From: Miscanthus floridulus | Lineage: Eukaryota; Streptophyta; Magnoliopsida; Poales; Poaceae | DNA length: 64,000 nucleotides | Direction: 5' to 3' | NCBI RefSeq assembly: GCF_019320115.1 | Contig: NC_089595.1 | Location: 108,950,158 to 109,014,157 of the forward strand | Shown: positions 34,060-43,746 of the stretch, piece after piece | Layout: each line of letters opens with the position of its first letter | How positions within the stretch are numbered: the stretch's first letter is position 1 | The notes under the pieces: model-generated | Database searches by the model: none | What the model was told of the DNA's origin: nothing | What the model saw: the letters and a program-made list of their open reading frames with translations, nothing else | Made by a program: the position numbers and the translations under genes

Positions 34060-35470
34060 TTTTTCCCTTTGCCGACTGCCAGCATGTGACGCAGTCGGCA
34101 AAGGTCTATTATTTTTTTTTTCAAAAAATTATTTTTTTTAATTTTTTTTAAAAATACTTTGCCGACTGCTCTGCTCCCTGGCAGTCGGCAAAGGTTATTT
34201 TTGATTTTTTTCTCAGAAATTCTTTGCCGACTGCCATCCTCCCTGGCAGTCGGCAAAGGCTCTTTGCCAACTGCCACTGATGGCAGTCGGCAAAGAATTA
34301 ATTTTTTTTTCGATTTTCGATCCCAGGTTTTTTGTGTTGCCTTGCTACAGTAAGTACATGATATATTCCAAGTTTGGGGTCATTTTGATTTATTTTGCTA
34401 TATTCCATTGATTTTTTCTGTTTCTTTGATTTTTTCTAGCAGCTCCAGATTTGAACTGCAGGTACATGAAATAATGGAATCCGGCGATTCAGAAAATGAT
34501 ATTCATGATGTTTGGAGTATGTTGAGGCCGTGTGCGGGGCCTCGCGTGAAATTTCAACCGTGTTGGTGTCGGAACACGCCGAGCCACGCGCGTGAAAAGT
34601 GTTTTTAAATTTTATAAAATCGAAACGGAGTCCGAAAATGACGAAACTTGACGACGTGTCTTGTCATCGCATGCGGAGGCTGTGGTAAAAATTTGAGAAA
34701 GTTTCGAGCAAGTGGCGACGTCGGGTGGCTAAAACCTGGACATCTCCTGGAGATGTCCAGGTTTTAGCCACCCGACGTCGCCACTTGCTCGAAACTTTCT
34801 CAAATTTTTACCACAGCCTCCGCATGCGATGACAAGACACGTCGTCAAGTTTCGTCATTTTCGGACTCCGTTTCGATTTTATAAAATTTAAAAACACTTT
34901 TCACGCGCGTGGCTCGGCGTGTTCCGACACCAACACGGTCGAAATTTCACGCGAGGCCCCGCACACGGCCTCAACATGCTCCAAACATCATGAATATCAT
35001 TTTCTGAATGGCCGGATTCCATTATTTCATGTACCTGCAGTTCAAATCTGGAGCTGCCGGAAAAAATCAAAGAAACAGAAAAAATCTACGGAATATAGCA
35101 AAATAAATCAAAATGATCCCAAACTTGGAATATATCATGTACTTACTGTATCAAGACAACACAAAAAACTGGGATCGAAAATAAAAAAAAATAAAAATTC
35201 TTTGCCGACTGCCAGGGAGGATGGCAGTTGGCAAAGCCTGCGCCTTTGCCGACTGCTGACGGAGTGGCAGTCGGCAAAGGTGACGGTGTGGATGGCGTCA
35301 ACCATGGCCTGCCTTTGCCGACTGCAATTCTTTGCCAACTACCTGGCAGTCGGCAAAGCCAGGCAGTCGGCAAATCCTGCTTTGCCGACTGCAGGAAATT
35401 CCAGTTGGCAAAGGGACCTCTTTGCCGAGTGTCGAAAAAAAACAGTTGGCAAAGAAAATTGTAGTCGGCA
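34060..35470. repeat. subterminal repeats, right end of CACTA
   Basis: The same TTTGCCGACTG / CAGTCGGCAAAG pairs as at the left end, in two blocks (34066-34300 and 35195-35475) on either side of the palindrome. Confidence 0.85.
34282..35214. repeat. near-perfect palindrome of about 0.93 kb with a 1-nt spacer
   Basis: The centre is T34748. GACATCTCC before it and GGAGATGTC after it begin two arms of about 465 bp. By eye the first ~195 bp on each side match exactly and about a dozen differences occur in the outer parts. Both arms extend into the subterminal TTTGCCGACTG repeats, so a stretch of the element's right end is duplicated head to head. A transcript across it would fold into one long hairpin. 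Confidence 0.92.
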
Positions 35471-35500
35471 AAGAGCCAGTTTCCTGTAGTGATCATTTGT

Positions 35501-35938
35501 GGTTCTGCTGGTGGTATGCATCCTCTAGTTGCTACTCTAAGCATGGCTAGAGATACCTCTGCAACTGTCCTACCGCAGGCTGCCAGTTCTTTAGCTTCTA
35601 ATGTTTCTGAACTCATTTCTTACTTGGACTGTGATACTGTGAACCAGTTAGATGATGATTTTAACATCTTGAACTGGTGGCATCAGCACAAACTCATATA
35701 TCCAATGTTGTCAATCATGGCTAAAGATGTTTTAACTGTTTCTGTGTCCACCATATCTTCATAATCCACTTTTAGTATGACTGGCGGAATCATCGAGGAG
35801 CGGCGGAGGAAGCTAAAGCCTGAAATGGTGGAGATGCTGACCTACATCAAAGATTGGGAGGCTGCAGAAGCAAGGCTGCAACACATGGTGAAGGACAAGG
35901 AGCTTGAAGAAGCATTTGAAGAACTTTATCTTGATTAA
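35501..35938 (+). pseudogene. hAT transposase, C-terminal dimerisation part
   Basis: It continues the frame of 25580 exactly (..DVC then GSAGGMHPLVATLSMARD). It contains the hATC dimerisation motif: ELISYLDCDTVNQLDDDFNI, LNWWHQHKLIYPMLSIMAKD. An in-frame TAA stands at about 35762-35764; after it STFSM..GGIIEERRRKLKPEMVE continues to FEELYLD and stop TAA 35936-35938. Confidence 0.9.
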
Positions 35939-36472
35939 TTATCATTTTATGTAATGGGACTATAATATTATGGACTGGACTTTGATGTAAGGACAATGAA
36001 CTTTATAATTGAAGCTAGGTTGTACTCTTTTTCCCTAGGGTTTCTCACAAGAGTGAGTTTTACCTAGACATGTTTTTAATGAGGCAGTCATTGCACTAAA
36101 GCTCCCTATAAATTGTTATTTTATTATCGCTGCCTGTGTTTCTATTATCTGTGCCGTGGAATGAAGTTATGTGCTGTTTATTGTAGGTTTGATCTTAATT
36201 CAATAAATAAAGTGACATATCTGCTTGTCTATCTCAATTTTTATAGAGTATTGTGTTCATTTTGAGCCAGTTGGGGGTCAGGCACTTTAGTGCCCGTGCC
36301 GGCACAAGCACTGCAGTGCCACCGTGCTCAGTGGCACGACACTGTACGCCTAACACTTATAGTGCCGTGTCTGGATCGGTATTTCGGTACGACGGCACTA
36401 ATAAGCACGGTACGGCTAACCTATCGTGCCTGGCCGTGCCGGGCGGCCCGTTTGGCCAAGTATTTTTACATC

Positions 36473-36736
36473 ATGTATTCCACCCATCCATACTACACTA
36501 AACCCCGATCATTTAAACCAGTCAAACCTCACTAGCTTGTACTGTAGCTACTAGCTAGCAGCCACAAGAGCTGGCCATCAGTTACAAGTTGGGTTACTTG
36601 TACACCCGGCCCTTCATGTCCTACTCCATCGATCTAACATGACTCAACCACTGCACCTACACCCTTTTCAGTTGCAATTCTTGCTTCTTCCCTGATCACA
36701 CGGTTCATGCCCCTGTGGCCTTTAGTTTGTTTGTTT
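36473..36736. other. 3' flank of the purine permease gene
   Basis: Short AT-rich sequence between the hAT target duplication and the stop codon of the permease gene. It should hold the gene's 3' UTR. Nothing else seen. Confidence 0.5.
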
Positions 36737-37846
36737 TCAGACGGCTTCAAGCTCGTCTTCGGGGCCACCGCCTGCTGTGAGGCTCTTCCGGACGCTGTCG
36801 GCTTCGGCAGCGGACGGGTCGGCGACGGCCACCTCCTTCTTCTTCTTGGTGTACTCGCCGTAGAGGTAGGAGGCGAGGCCCCAGGCGCAGAGCGCGGTGG
36901 CGATGCCCTTCTCGGCACCGAACGGGTCGCCGAACACAACGACGCCGCCCAGCACGTTCGCCGTGAGCACGGCGGTCATGCACACGCCGCTGTGGAGCGA
37001 CGACGTCAGGTAGATCACGCCCGCCGTGCCCATGAAGCACGCCTGCCACGTCAGCACCAGCGTCGACACCACGGCCCAGTACAGCGCCGCCGAGCCCTTC
37101 CAACGCGCCACCTCCCAGTCCAGGCCGCCCTTCGCCGCCAGCCCGATCGCCGCCACCAGCGAGGCCATGGCCTGCATCACTGCCTGCACCTCCACGGCCA
37201 GGACGAACCCGCCGGACACGGCCTGGCGGTACAGGAGCTCCATGACGGGCAGGTACGCGGCGAACAGCCCCGCGGCGCCCAGCGTGACCACGTATCCGAC
37301 GAAGTAGTGCGCCGCGCTGCCCCCCTCGGGGTTCTCGCCGGAGTCCCCCGAGCGGAGCGCCAGGAGCACGGAGCTGATGGTCAGGAGGACGACGGCATTG
37401 AGGTTCACGAAGGTGAGCGGGTGGCGGACGATGATGGCTGCCAGCACGAGCGTGAACGCCAGCTGCGTCGACAACAGCAGCGACGACGTCGACACCGGCA
37501 GGAACGACGTGCTGTACGAGAAGAGCAGGTTGTTGGCGCCCATGAGCGCGCCGATGACGAGGCATACCGTGAGGAACCGCCTCGAGAACCACGTGAACGG
37601 GCGCGGCGCGACGGCAGGGCGGCCGGCGAAGAACACGGAGATGACCAGCAGCGGGAAGCCCGCCGACTGCACCAGCGTCACCACCCACCGGTTGCGCCCG
37701 CCGTGCGCGAAGTAGAACCTGGACAGCAGGCTCGACGCGACGGACCCCACCAGCAGCGCGGCGTAGTTCGCCGTCAGGAGCAGCAGCCGACGGCGTGACG
37801 CCGAAGCCGTCGGACTGGCGATGGTTCCACCCGCGGCTGTTGCCAT
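36737..37846 (-). CDS. purine permease (PUP family) transporter, 369 aa, single exon
   Basis: ATG 37844-37846, stop TGA 36737-36739, no lesion. After a short Ser/Ala-rich N-terminus, [20 protein letters not shown] opens the first of about ten hydrophobic segments. Family blocks include [20 protein letters not shown] (SR.YF..GG...W..T.VQ), [49 protein letters not shown] and [10 protein letters not shown]. The length is normal for PUPs (about 350-390 aa). PUPs belong to the drug/metabolite transporter superfamily and import adenine, cytokinins and related compounds with protons, mostly at the plasma membrane. The substrate here cannot be told. A broken paralogue lies 14 kb away at 50826. The only odd point is its place right beside a nested transposon cluster. 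Confidence 0.93.
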   Translation of the reverse strand: MATAAGGTIASPTASASRRRLLLLTANYAALLVGSVASSLLSRFYFAHGGRNRWVVTLVQSAGFPLLVISVFFAGRPAVAPRPFTWFSRRFLTVCLVIGALMGANNLLFSYSTSFLPVSTSSLLLSTQLAFTLVLAAIIVRHPLTFVNLNAVVLLTISSVLLALRSGDSGENPEGGSAAHYFVGYVVTLGAAGLFAAYLPVMELLYRQAVSGGFVLAVEVQAVMQAMASLVAAIGLAAKGGLDWEVARWKGSAALYWAVVSTLVLTWQACFMGTAGVIYLTSSLHSGVCMTAVLTANVLGGVVVFGDPFGAEKGIATALCAWGLASYLYGEYTKKKKEVAVADPSAAEADSVRKSLTAGGGPEDELEAV

Positions 37847-37965
37847 TGTCGGAGACGACTCGTCGAGGAGGAGGGTCGGATGGCGGCGGTGGGCGACGTC
37901 GCGGCTGCGCGTGGATTTTGCGCGATGATGAGAGGAGATAGACAGTCGAGGCAGGGTATTGGGGG

Positions 37966-37974
37966 AATATATAG
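37966..37974 (-). promoter_or_regulatory. TATA box of the purine permease gene
   Basis: The minus strand reads CTATATATTCCCCC about 120 nt before the ATG. Position and form fit a core promoter. Confidence 0.6.
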
Positions 37975-38185
37975 ATAGGACCGATGCATAGCCCAGTTAG
38001 AATAGTATTTTTTTTCACAACAAATCAGCCAACGGTACTTTCAGGCATGGTTTATCAGTCAAGCGAACATGACAATGCTCTTTCCTTGTAATTGTAAGCA
38101 TTTTTTTCCCCGAGCACGTGACTTGGCCATATTTGATTTTCAGTTACCTTTTCTCTTTTGTGGGAAAAAAGGAAATAATGCACTA

Positions 38186-38420
38186 CTCCCCTCATCCCAA
38201 AATACATGACGTTTTTGACTTTACATCTTGACTGTTCGTCTTATTTAAAATTTTTATATAAATATTATTTATTTTGTTACAGCTTATTTTATCATTAGAG
38301 ATACTTTCATAATGACTAGTTTATTTTAGTATTTGCACAAAAAAATTGAATAAGACAAATGGTCAAAACATGATATTTAATAAAAGCAAAAAAATGTCAT
38401 CTATTTTGGAACGTAGGGAG
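38186..38420. mobile_element. Stowaway-type MITE
   Basis: CTCCCCTCATCCCAAAATAC at the left and the inverted TATTTTGGAACGTAGGGAG at the right, flanked by TA (38184-38185, 38421-38422). 235 bp. Confidence 0.85.
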
Positions 38421-38556
38421 TAGTTGTTAGACAAGTTTTTTTTCTAATTATGAAATTTTATTCACATGCCATGAGTTCGCTTACACAAGAAGGATCACTA
38501 CTATGTATCCACAGCTCCACAATGCTTTGATCTCCTTGCTAATTGAGCTAAGCTAT

Positions 38557-38837
38557 AAGAACATCTCCAGAAGTTCTCCTAAATTTATTTTTTCCTAATA
38601 AATCTTCATATGGGATACATTCTCACAAAAAATCGTCCTTTCTAAATATTTCTCTTCTCCAACACTTACATTTATCTCAAATAATATAGGTTGGACAATA
38701 TGAGATGAGAGAGGATAATTTAGGATACCACCAGATATAGGATGATGAATAGTTGGAGGATGATTTTTGTTACATAGTAAACCTTAATAATTTTAGCTTA
38801 TAAGGGATTAATAGAGGAACTCTTGGAGATGCTCTAA
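38557..38837. mobile_element. MITE with GCATCTCC-type termini
   Basis: AAGAACATCTCCAGAAGTTC at the left and the inverted GAACTCTTGGAGATGCTCTA at the right, about 280 bp. A TIR widespread in grass MITEs. Confidence 0.65.
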
Positions 38838-40002
38838 CTCATGAGCAGCTGCATTGCACTTTAAAAAAAAAACTCACTCTGGATGTAGAAGAACCCATGC
38901 CTGAATTTCCTTTTGGTATGTGCCTATCCAAGATCTTCCTTCTTGATTCGACATTAAGGATGTATCACCCCAATTACGGAGTAAGTACAAATTTATTTGG
39001 ATCCTATACAATCGTTTGTTTGAATCCAATATTGCTAAACTAGCTAGATTTAAAAGAGGCAAAGCATTTAATACGAGAAAATAACTGCAAAGTCAATAAT
39101 TCTTATAGCTACTAGGTAGAGTAGAATATCTATATGATGACAAAGCAGTCCATGCATTGAATATAATCGCCGTGTCTAAGCTATCTGCATTCTGCAAGAT
39201 GGTTTCAAAACGGATCGAGTAGCGCATTCATATAGTGCTACTGCTCAAGCTTCAAGGTATAGTAGAGATCAAATCGACCAATCTTTAGTATAGCGCATGC
39301 CATAATTTCAGTCAAAATTGAACGATTTATGGTAGTAGCTAGCCGGCTAGCCGCTACGCACATGCCATATGGAATTCATTCATGACCGGCCATTTAACTC
39401 GTTTGAAATTGGATGATTTTGTTTCAACTTGGGGCGGTGGAGAGATTGTGCTTGGGTTGGAATCGGAAAGGGAAAAAATTAAAATTGGGTGGATGCATGC
39501 AATGCAAAACGGGATGGAAATCATGCTTTCTTTCTCGATTTGTTTGCTCGTCCGGATTGTCTTCTATCTATTTCCAAGAGGGGTTATTAAATTACATGCA
39601 TGCATGCAATTATGCAGAGCAGGAAAGAGCATGAGATGGCGGCTCGCCAAACGTTCACGTGCTGTGTTTTGTGCGACGGGTGTAAGTGTAAGCATGTGCC
39701 GGAAACCCGAGATGAGAAAACCATGGCGTCCTTGCGGTGTCTGAGAGGGAAGTTTGCTTACACAAAGGCAGAAATTGGAACCATGGCTCTAGCTGTTCTC
39801 TTTTACAGATCGACATTGCCTGCTGGCACATGCATGCTTGCACAAGTGCAGAATCGGAAGTTGAACTTCGCAAAGCACAAAAAGGAATGGAAGTGTCATA
39901 TTGTTCTGGAATTTTACCGTGCCCTCTGTTCGACAAGAGTGTACACAATGTACTTGTGGTTAGAAAAAATAGAAAAGGTCGACGTAGGCACAGGTTCCGA
40001 GC

Positions 40003-40320
40003 AAACGAGTCCTGTACGACCAGGAGTCAGGAACCATCGACCACATCATTGTCTCCTACTTGTTCTTCAAATAAGTTTGATGGGACATCCTTGCGGCGTT
40101 AGGACAAAACGTGCCACAAGGAGCAGCCAGCCTTACCACAATCCTCGACTGGTGGAGAGCGTTTGGAGCCGATACAACAAGCGTGGTGTAGACACCCTGT
40201 TCACCCTGGTAGCTTGGGAGTTGTGGAAACAGAGGAACATAAGATGTTTCCATGGCACAAACACGCTACTGCTTCAACAACTTGCTATGGTCAAATTCAA
40301 AGCCCTCCTCTCCGGACGCC
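40003..40320 (+). pseudogene. LINE reverse-transcriptase C-terminal fragment
   Basis: Broken frames read YDQESGTIDHIIVSYLFFK, stop, WDILAALG, TTILDWWRAFG, then in another frame RGVDTLFTLVAWELWKQRNI and RCFHGTNT. This is the zinc-binding tail (zf-RVT) found at the end of plant L1-type LINE pol proteins. Frame changes and stops show a dead copy. Confidence 0.7.
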
Positions 40321-41640
40321 GTCACTACCCTACAACGTGCGGCTGTGGTGGCCCGCGGTGGACCAAGAAAAAAGGCACCCGTCCGCACCTTTCCCCTCTT
40401 CCCCTCGCTCCCCCCCCCCTCCCACGTCTTCAACTCCAGCGACGAACGGGATCCAGGCCTCTAGGGCTGGATCTAGCGTCTGCTAGCCGCGTCCGGCCAT
40501 CCGCCCACCCAACCTCCTCCTTGACGATGGCCGGCGGTGGCTTCATTCGGACGGCCGGAGGCGACTCTGGGGCCGCGCGCCTGCCTCCAGTGGCGGCCGA
40601 CCGTCCAGATCCGGGCCGCCTAGGGGGGATCTTGCACTAGATGCGCCTAGCCTGTGGCCCAACCGCTCCTCCTCAACGACAGCGGACGGGCGGCCTATGC
40701 CCCTCGGCGTCTAGCAGTGCCTAACGAGGCCGGCGACCTAGCTAGGCCGCCTGTCCGCCCGCGCCGACCGGAGGATGGCAGCCAAGTCCGGCAGCAGCCT
40801 GGCTACTCCCGACGGCGTTGGTGGCCTAGCTGGGCCCTAGCTAGCCAGGCCATGGTTGGCCTACCCCAGGGCTGCCAGATTTGGAGGCCGGATGGCTGCT
40901 GGTCGTGGCCGGATGGCTGCCAAATTTGTCTCTGCCTCTCCAGTGCATTCAAGGCGACTAGCGGTGGCCGGTGTCGGGTCGGCCGGTCCAGCGAACATTT
41001 TTTTGGTGAAAACTCTGCCCGACGTCTTTGCTTCGGGCCGGCAACGATGGTACAAATTGTGCCATCTACCTTCTTGACGGCGCTGTTGAAGTTTCTGTTC
41101 GTCGCAGGCGACGAAAGTCTTTCTCGTGCTCTTCGTGCACCATTGTTGGCATCTGTGGTTGCCAACCCCTTCTTGGAGGCTTCGTTGGAGCACTTTTGTC
41201 GCCGTCCCGCCTCTCTCGGAGTTGCTCCTGGCTGTGTTGTGCTTGCGTGTGCATCAACTCTTCCTTCGCTTTGGTCTATCCAGCTCAGATGTTTGGTGTT
41301 GCTGCGGACACTTGGCCGCTTGCACTCTTCTCGGTGAATGCTTTGTCGTCGTTGCTGCCTAGGCGAATACTTTGTTGTCGATATCTCTCCCCTCTTGCGA
41401 ATACTTTGCCACATGGTCTTTGGCGGATGCTTTGCCGCCGTGCTGCTTGTTGATCTTGTTCGGGCGAATACTTTGCCACCGTGATCGTCTCTTTTTAGTG
41501 GATGCTTTATCACCACGGCTTTATCTCCCCTATTGGCAGCCTCTGCGTTGTTATTTTTCTTACAGGTCCTGTCGGTTAGGTTGTGGCGGAGGGCCTTCTC
41601 CCTACCACGCTTCTTTAACCACTGCCTGTGTGGTTCTTTA
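40321..41640. other. GC-rich sequence between LINE pol tail and LINE-like 3' end
   Basis: No recognised gene. It contains overlapping ORFs on both strands, for example 286 aa at 40803-41663 (-). Motifs such as GGATGCTTTGCCGCC and GAATACTTTGCCAC recur. It may be a long LINE 3' UTR or unrelated host DNA. Confidence 0.35.
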
Positions 41641-41740
41641 AGCTGCGCTATGGCTTCTCTCATAGCTACGTCGTGTAAACCGTTCTTTCGTTACTCTCTT
41701 AATGAAATACATGTGAAGTCATGTTCTTGAAAAATAACAT
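41640..41740 (+). mobile_element. LINE-like 3' end
   Basis: CTTAATGAAATACATGTG..TTCTTGAAAAATA resembles the 3' terminus common to grass LINEs (TTAATGAAATACATGC.. then GAAAAA). It lies downstream of the pol fragment in the same orientation. Confidence 0.5.
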
Positions 41741-41875
41741 CTAATTTTTTTTGAAGGGTCACATACTTTCTTTAGCACAAATAAATAATTTATTTATTCA
41801 CAAAAAATATTTTAAGAAGCTTTTTCATATATAAGAGTACTGATAAGCCGATAAACATGAGCGCTAAAATATATA

Positions 41876-41940
41876 GGCCCTGTTCGCTTGTGTTACGAAT
41901 AGTATTTTCAGCCATGACTTTTTAGCGAAGCGAACAACAG
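41876..41940. mobile_element. tiny hAT-like MITE
   Basis: GGCCCTGTTCGCTTGTG at the left, the inverted TAGCGAAGCGAACAA at the right, 65 bp. Same terminal type as 3584-3702 and 47634-47757. Confidence 0.5.
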
Positions 41941-43614
41941 ATAAGTCTAGATTGCCATCTATCGTTTTAAATTATCGTATAAGTACCAAATAATCTTTGA
42001 TTTTACCATCCTCTATATCAAACATTCTTCTACGAAGTTCCTAAAAAACATTCTTCTGCGAACGATTCATGAATACTGTACCAAATTCATATGTTGCTAG
42101 TAGAGAAATGACCATCCTCCTGCCCTCACACAACCCCCACCTGTTTCTCCACACTACACCCTCTCTAGCTAGGCTAGAGCTCACGCAAGTTTGTGCAACG
42201 CACCATCGCGTTCAGTGTGGGATCACCCCAAGACAAAGTGGACAAACGCGTACGATACCTGAAAAGCTCCAAACATGGGGCCAAGATAGTCGTGACCACC
42301 CATCCGTAGGATCGGATCGAGCACACCGGACGGGAGTCTGGACTCTGGAGCCACGGTCGCGCAAACTTGCAAAATGTTCATTAAAGAAAAAAGAAGTGAA
42401 AAGATTGCCACAGATCATGCATTCATCGTCGTCGCCATCGATCGGAGGGGGGGACCCCTAGCCGCAAGCAAGCGCGCGGCGTCGCGAGCGGCCGTGCTCA
42501 TCCGGACGCGCGGCGCGGCGAGGCATTGTCCCGGTGCATGCACGCCGTACGTGCGGAGCGTGGGAGGCCAGCGCCGAGCTCGCGCAGGCGGGTGGGGGCG
42601 GCCGGGCCACGCGCGCCGAGCGCCTCCACGTCGACGCCGTGCCGCTGTGCTTGTGCGCGCGTCAGCCATGCAAGCCATCACATCACACGGCATATGCACG
42701 GCCTGGCAAAAGCATGCACTGCGCTGCACGCCGGCCGGGGTGGATAGATAGATACGCTCTGTGGCATTGTGCACGCATCCAGTCGGACACGCTTCGAGCG
42801 TGTTTTGATCGTGTCCTGATAGGCAGCTCGATCGCCGGCTAGGCTTCCATTGCCAGCAGCACTACGTAGTGACACACATTCATCGTCAGTTGCTAGTGTG
42901 CTTTCGTTGCCGTTTGGATTTGGCTGATTGAGAATTGCAAGAAATCGAGAGGAGGAAGATGCTTGGAAAGACACGATCGGCGATACCATTTTTCGGTACG
43001 GTTAACAAGCGTTGCTATTGATCGGCACTAGTTTCGTCAGGGAGATCGCTGTGTATCGATCGGTACACGCGTTTGTAGCCGTGACTGATATCCTCGTGCT
43101 GCCGAGGAGTGAGGAGTACTGTACTGAGGATGTGGAGTGCGACGTCGTTGTTGGCATGGGCGGAAAGCTTCTAGCTAGAGGCTGGAGACCTGGCGGAGTG
43201 GCACGTACGTATACTTAGTGTTATTTCTCAAATTAAAGACTTATTAGGCGACACGAACTGTATGAATTTTGCGTGGCTTTGTGTAAAGAGCGAGCTAGGG
43301 ACGTACGGAGGCGTCAACACTTGCTGTGGCAACCGCAAAATATTGCCTTGTCCCAAAATATAAGCATGTTTACACTTAATCGTAGTGGATTTATTTTTTT
43401 AATCACAATTCACATACACACAAACTCACTCTATCCTATGTGCACATCCGAAAGACTGATCTCGAACTCCGTAAAGTCGCCAACGCTTTTCTGTCGATGG
43501 GCACATTGCCTATCAATTGAGCAAAATGCAAGCATCTATTTAAAGTCGAGGATTTGAATCTAGATGGATAGGTTTTCAATGCAAACCTAAACAACCGAGC
43601 TACGCTCAACTCTA

Positions 43615-43746
43615 TGGGAAGAGTGCCTAGAGCAGCTGGCAAAGTCTCCACGGGTGGAGCTACTGGTCCAGGGTTCGAACCAAGGCTCCCCACGTTGGCC
43701 TCCATGAAGGCCACGCCCAAGGCCGGTGCCGCTTATTAAAAAAATA
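43615..43746 (+). mobile_element. possible tRNA-derived SINE
   Basis: GGGTTCGAACC (43671-43681) matches an RNA polymerase III B box, and GTGCCTAGAGCAGCTGG upstream is a weak A-box candidate. The unit ends in A-rich sequence after GCCGCTTATT. There is no cloverleaf complete enough for a tRNA gene. Confidence 0.4.

Larger units (their letters stand above)
30071..35491 (-). mobile_element. CACTA (En/Spm) DNA transposon, internally deleted
   Basis: The ends are CACTACAGGAAAAC.. and ..GTTTCCTGTAGTG, flanked by the exact 3-bp duplication ATC (30068-30070 and 35492-35494). Both ends carry many TTTGCCGACTG / CAGTCGGCAAA subterminal repeats. Genes lie on the minus strand, so the promoter end is at the right. 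It has lost the middle of TNP2 and the start of TnpA, and it contains a large palindrome. It is non-autonomous but has both ends and could in principle be moved by another copy. Confidence 0.95.
25581..35495 (-). mobile_element. non-autonomous LTR retrotransposon (gag-like ORF only) inserted in the hAT transposase gene
   Basis: LTRs at 25581-26453 and 29224-30070 (last base at 35495, beyond a CACTA insertion). The exact 5-bp duplication TTTGT flanks it (25576-25580 and 35496-35500). Orientation is minus: PBS beside the right LTR (TGGTATTAGAGC on the minus strand) and PPT AGGAAGGGGAGGA beside the left LTR. Without the nested insertions it is about 4.25 kb. The interior of about 2.5 kb shows a gag-like frame and no protease, RT or integrase. 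Grass genomes hold many such pol-less elements. Confidence 0.88.
22886..36464 (+). mobile_element. hAT DNA transposon, split by a nested 9.9-kb insertion
   Basis: The exact 8-bp duplication TTTACATC flanks it (22878-22885 and 36465-36472). The ends are imperfect inverted repeats: TATATCTGGCCA on the left against AATACTTGGCCA (reverse complement of the right end), 9 of 12 matching. Both subterminal zones are rich in GGCACGG and CGTGCC motifs. Without the insertion 25581-35500 the element is about 3.66 kb. It encodes a BED-finger and hATC transposase with several lesions. Confidence 0.92.
37980..40000. other. intergenic with two MITEs; no gene recognised
   Basis: AT-rich. Apart from the MITEs at 38186 and 38557 only short ORFs occur. 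The beginning of the 346-aa frame at 39600-40640 lies here but has no known features before it runs into LINE sequence. Confidence 0.5.

Noticed and set aside
33144..34277. 377-aa minus ORF and 258-aa and 243-aa + ORFs
   Set aside because: They read through the G-rich block and subterminal repeats of the CACTA element; Pro- or Gly/Arg-rich composition only.
36707..37798. 363-aa ORF on the + strand, and a 423-aa minus ORF at 36747-38018
   Set aside because: Both are frame shadows of the intact purine permease; their peptides are Arg/His/Gln-rich without family features.
40803..41663. 286-aa minus ORF
   Set aside because: No recognisable domain, low-complexity Arg/Gln/Lys-rich, and opposite to the LINE-like 3' end.
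42410..42850. Overlapping ORFs of 70-125 aa in a CpG-rich patch
   Set aside because: Six mutually overlapping frames with no family features; probably composition-driven.
43660..43690. Possible tRNA gene because of a B-box-like GGGTTCGAACC
   Set aside because: No cloverleaf with acceptor and anticodon stems could be drawn; a SINE is more likely.
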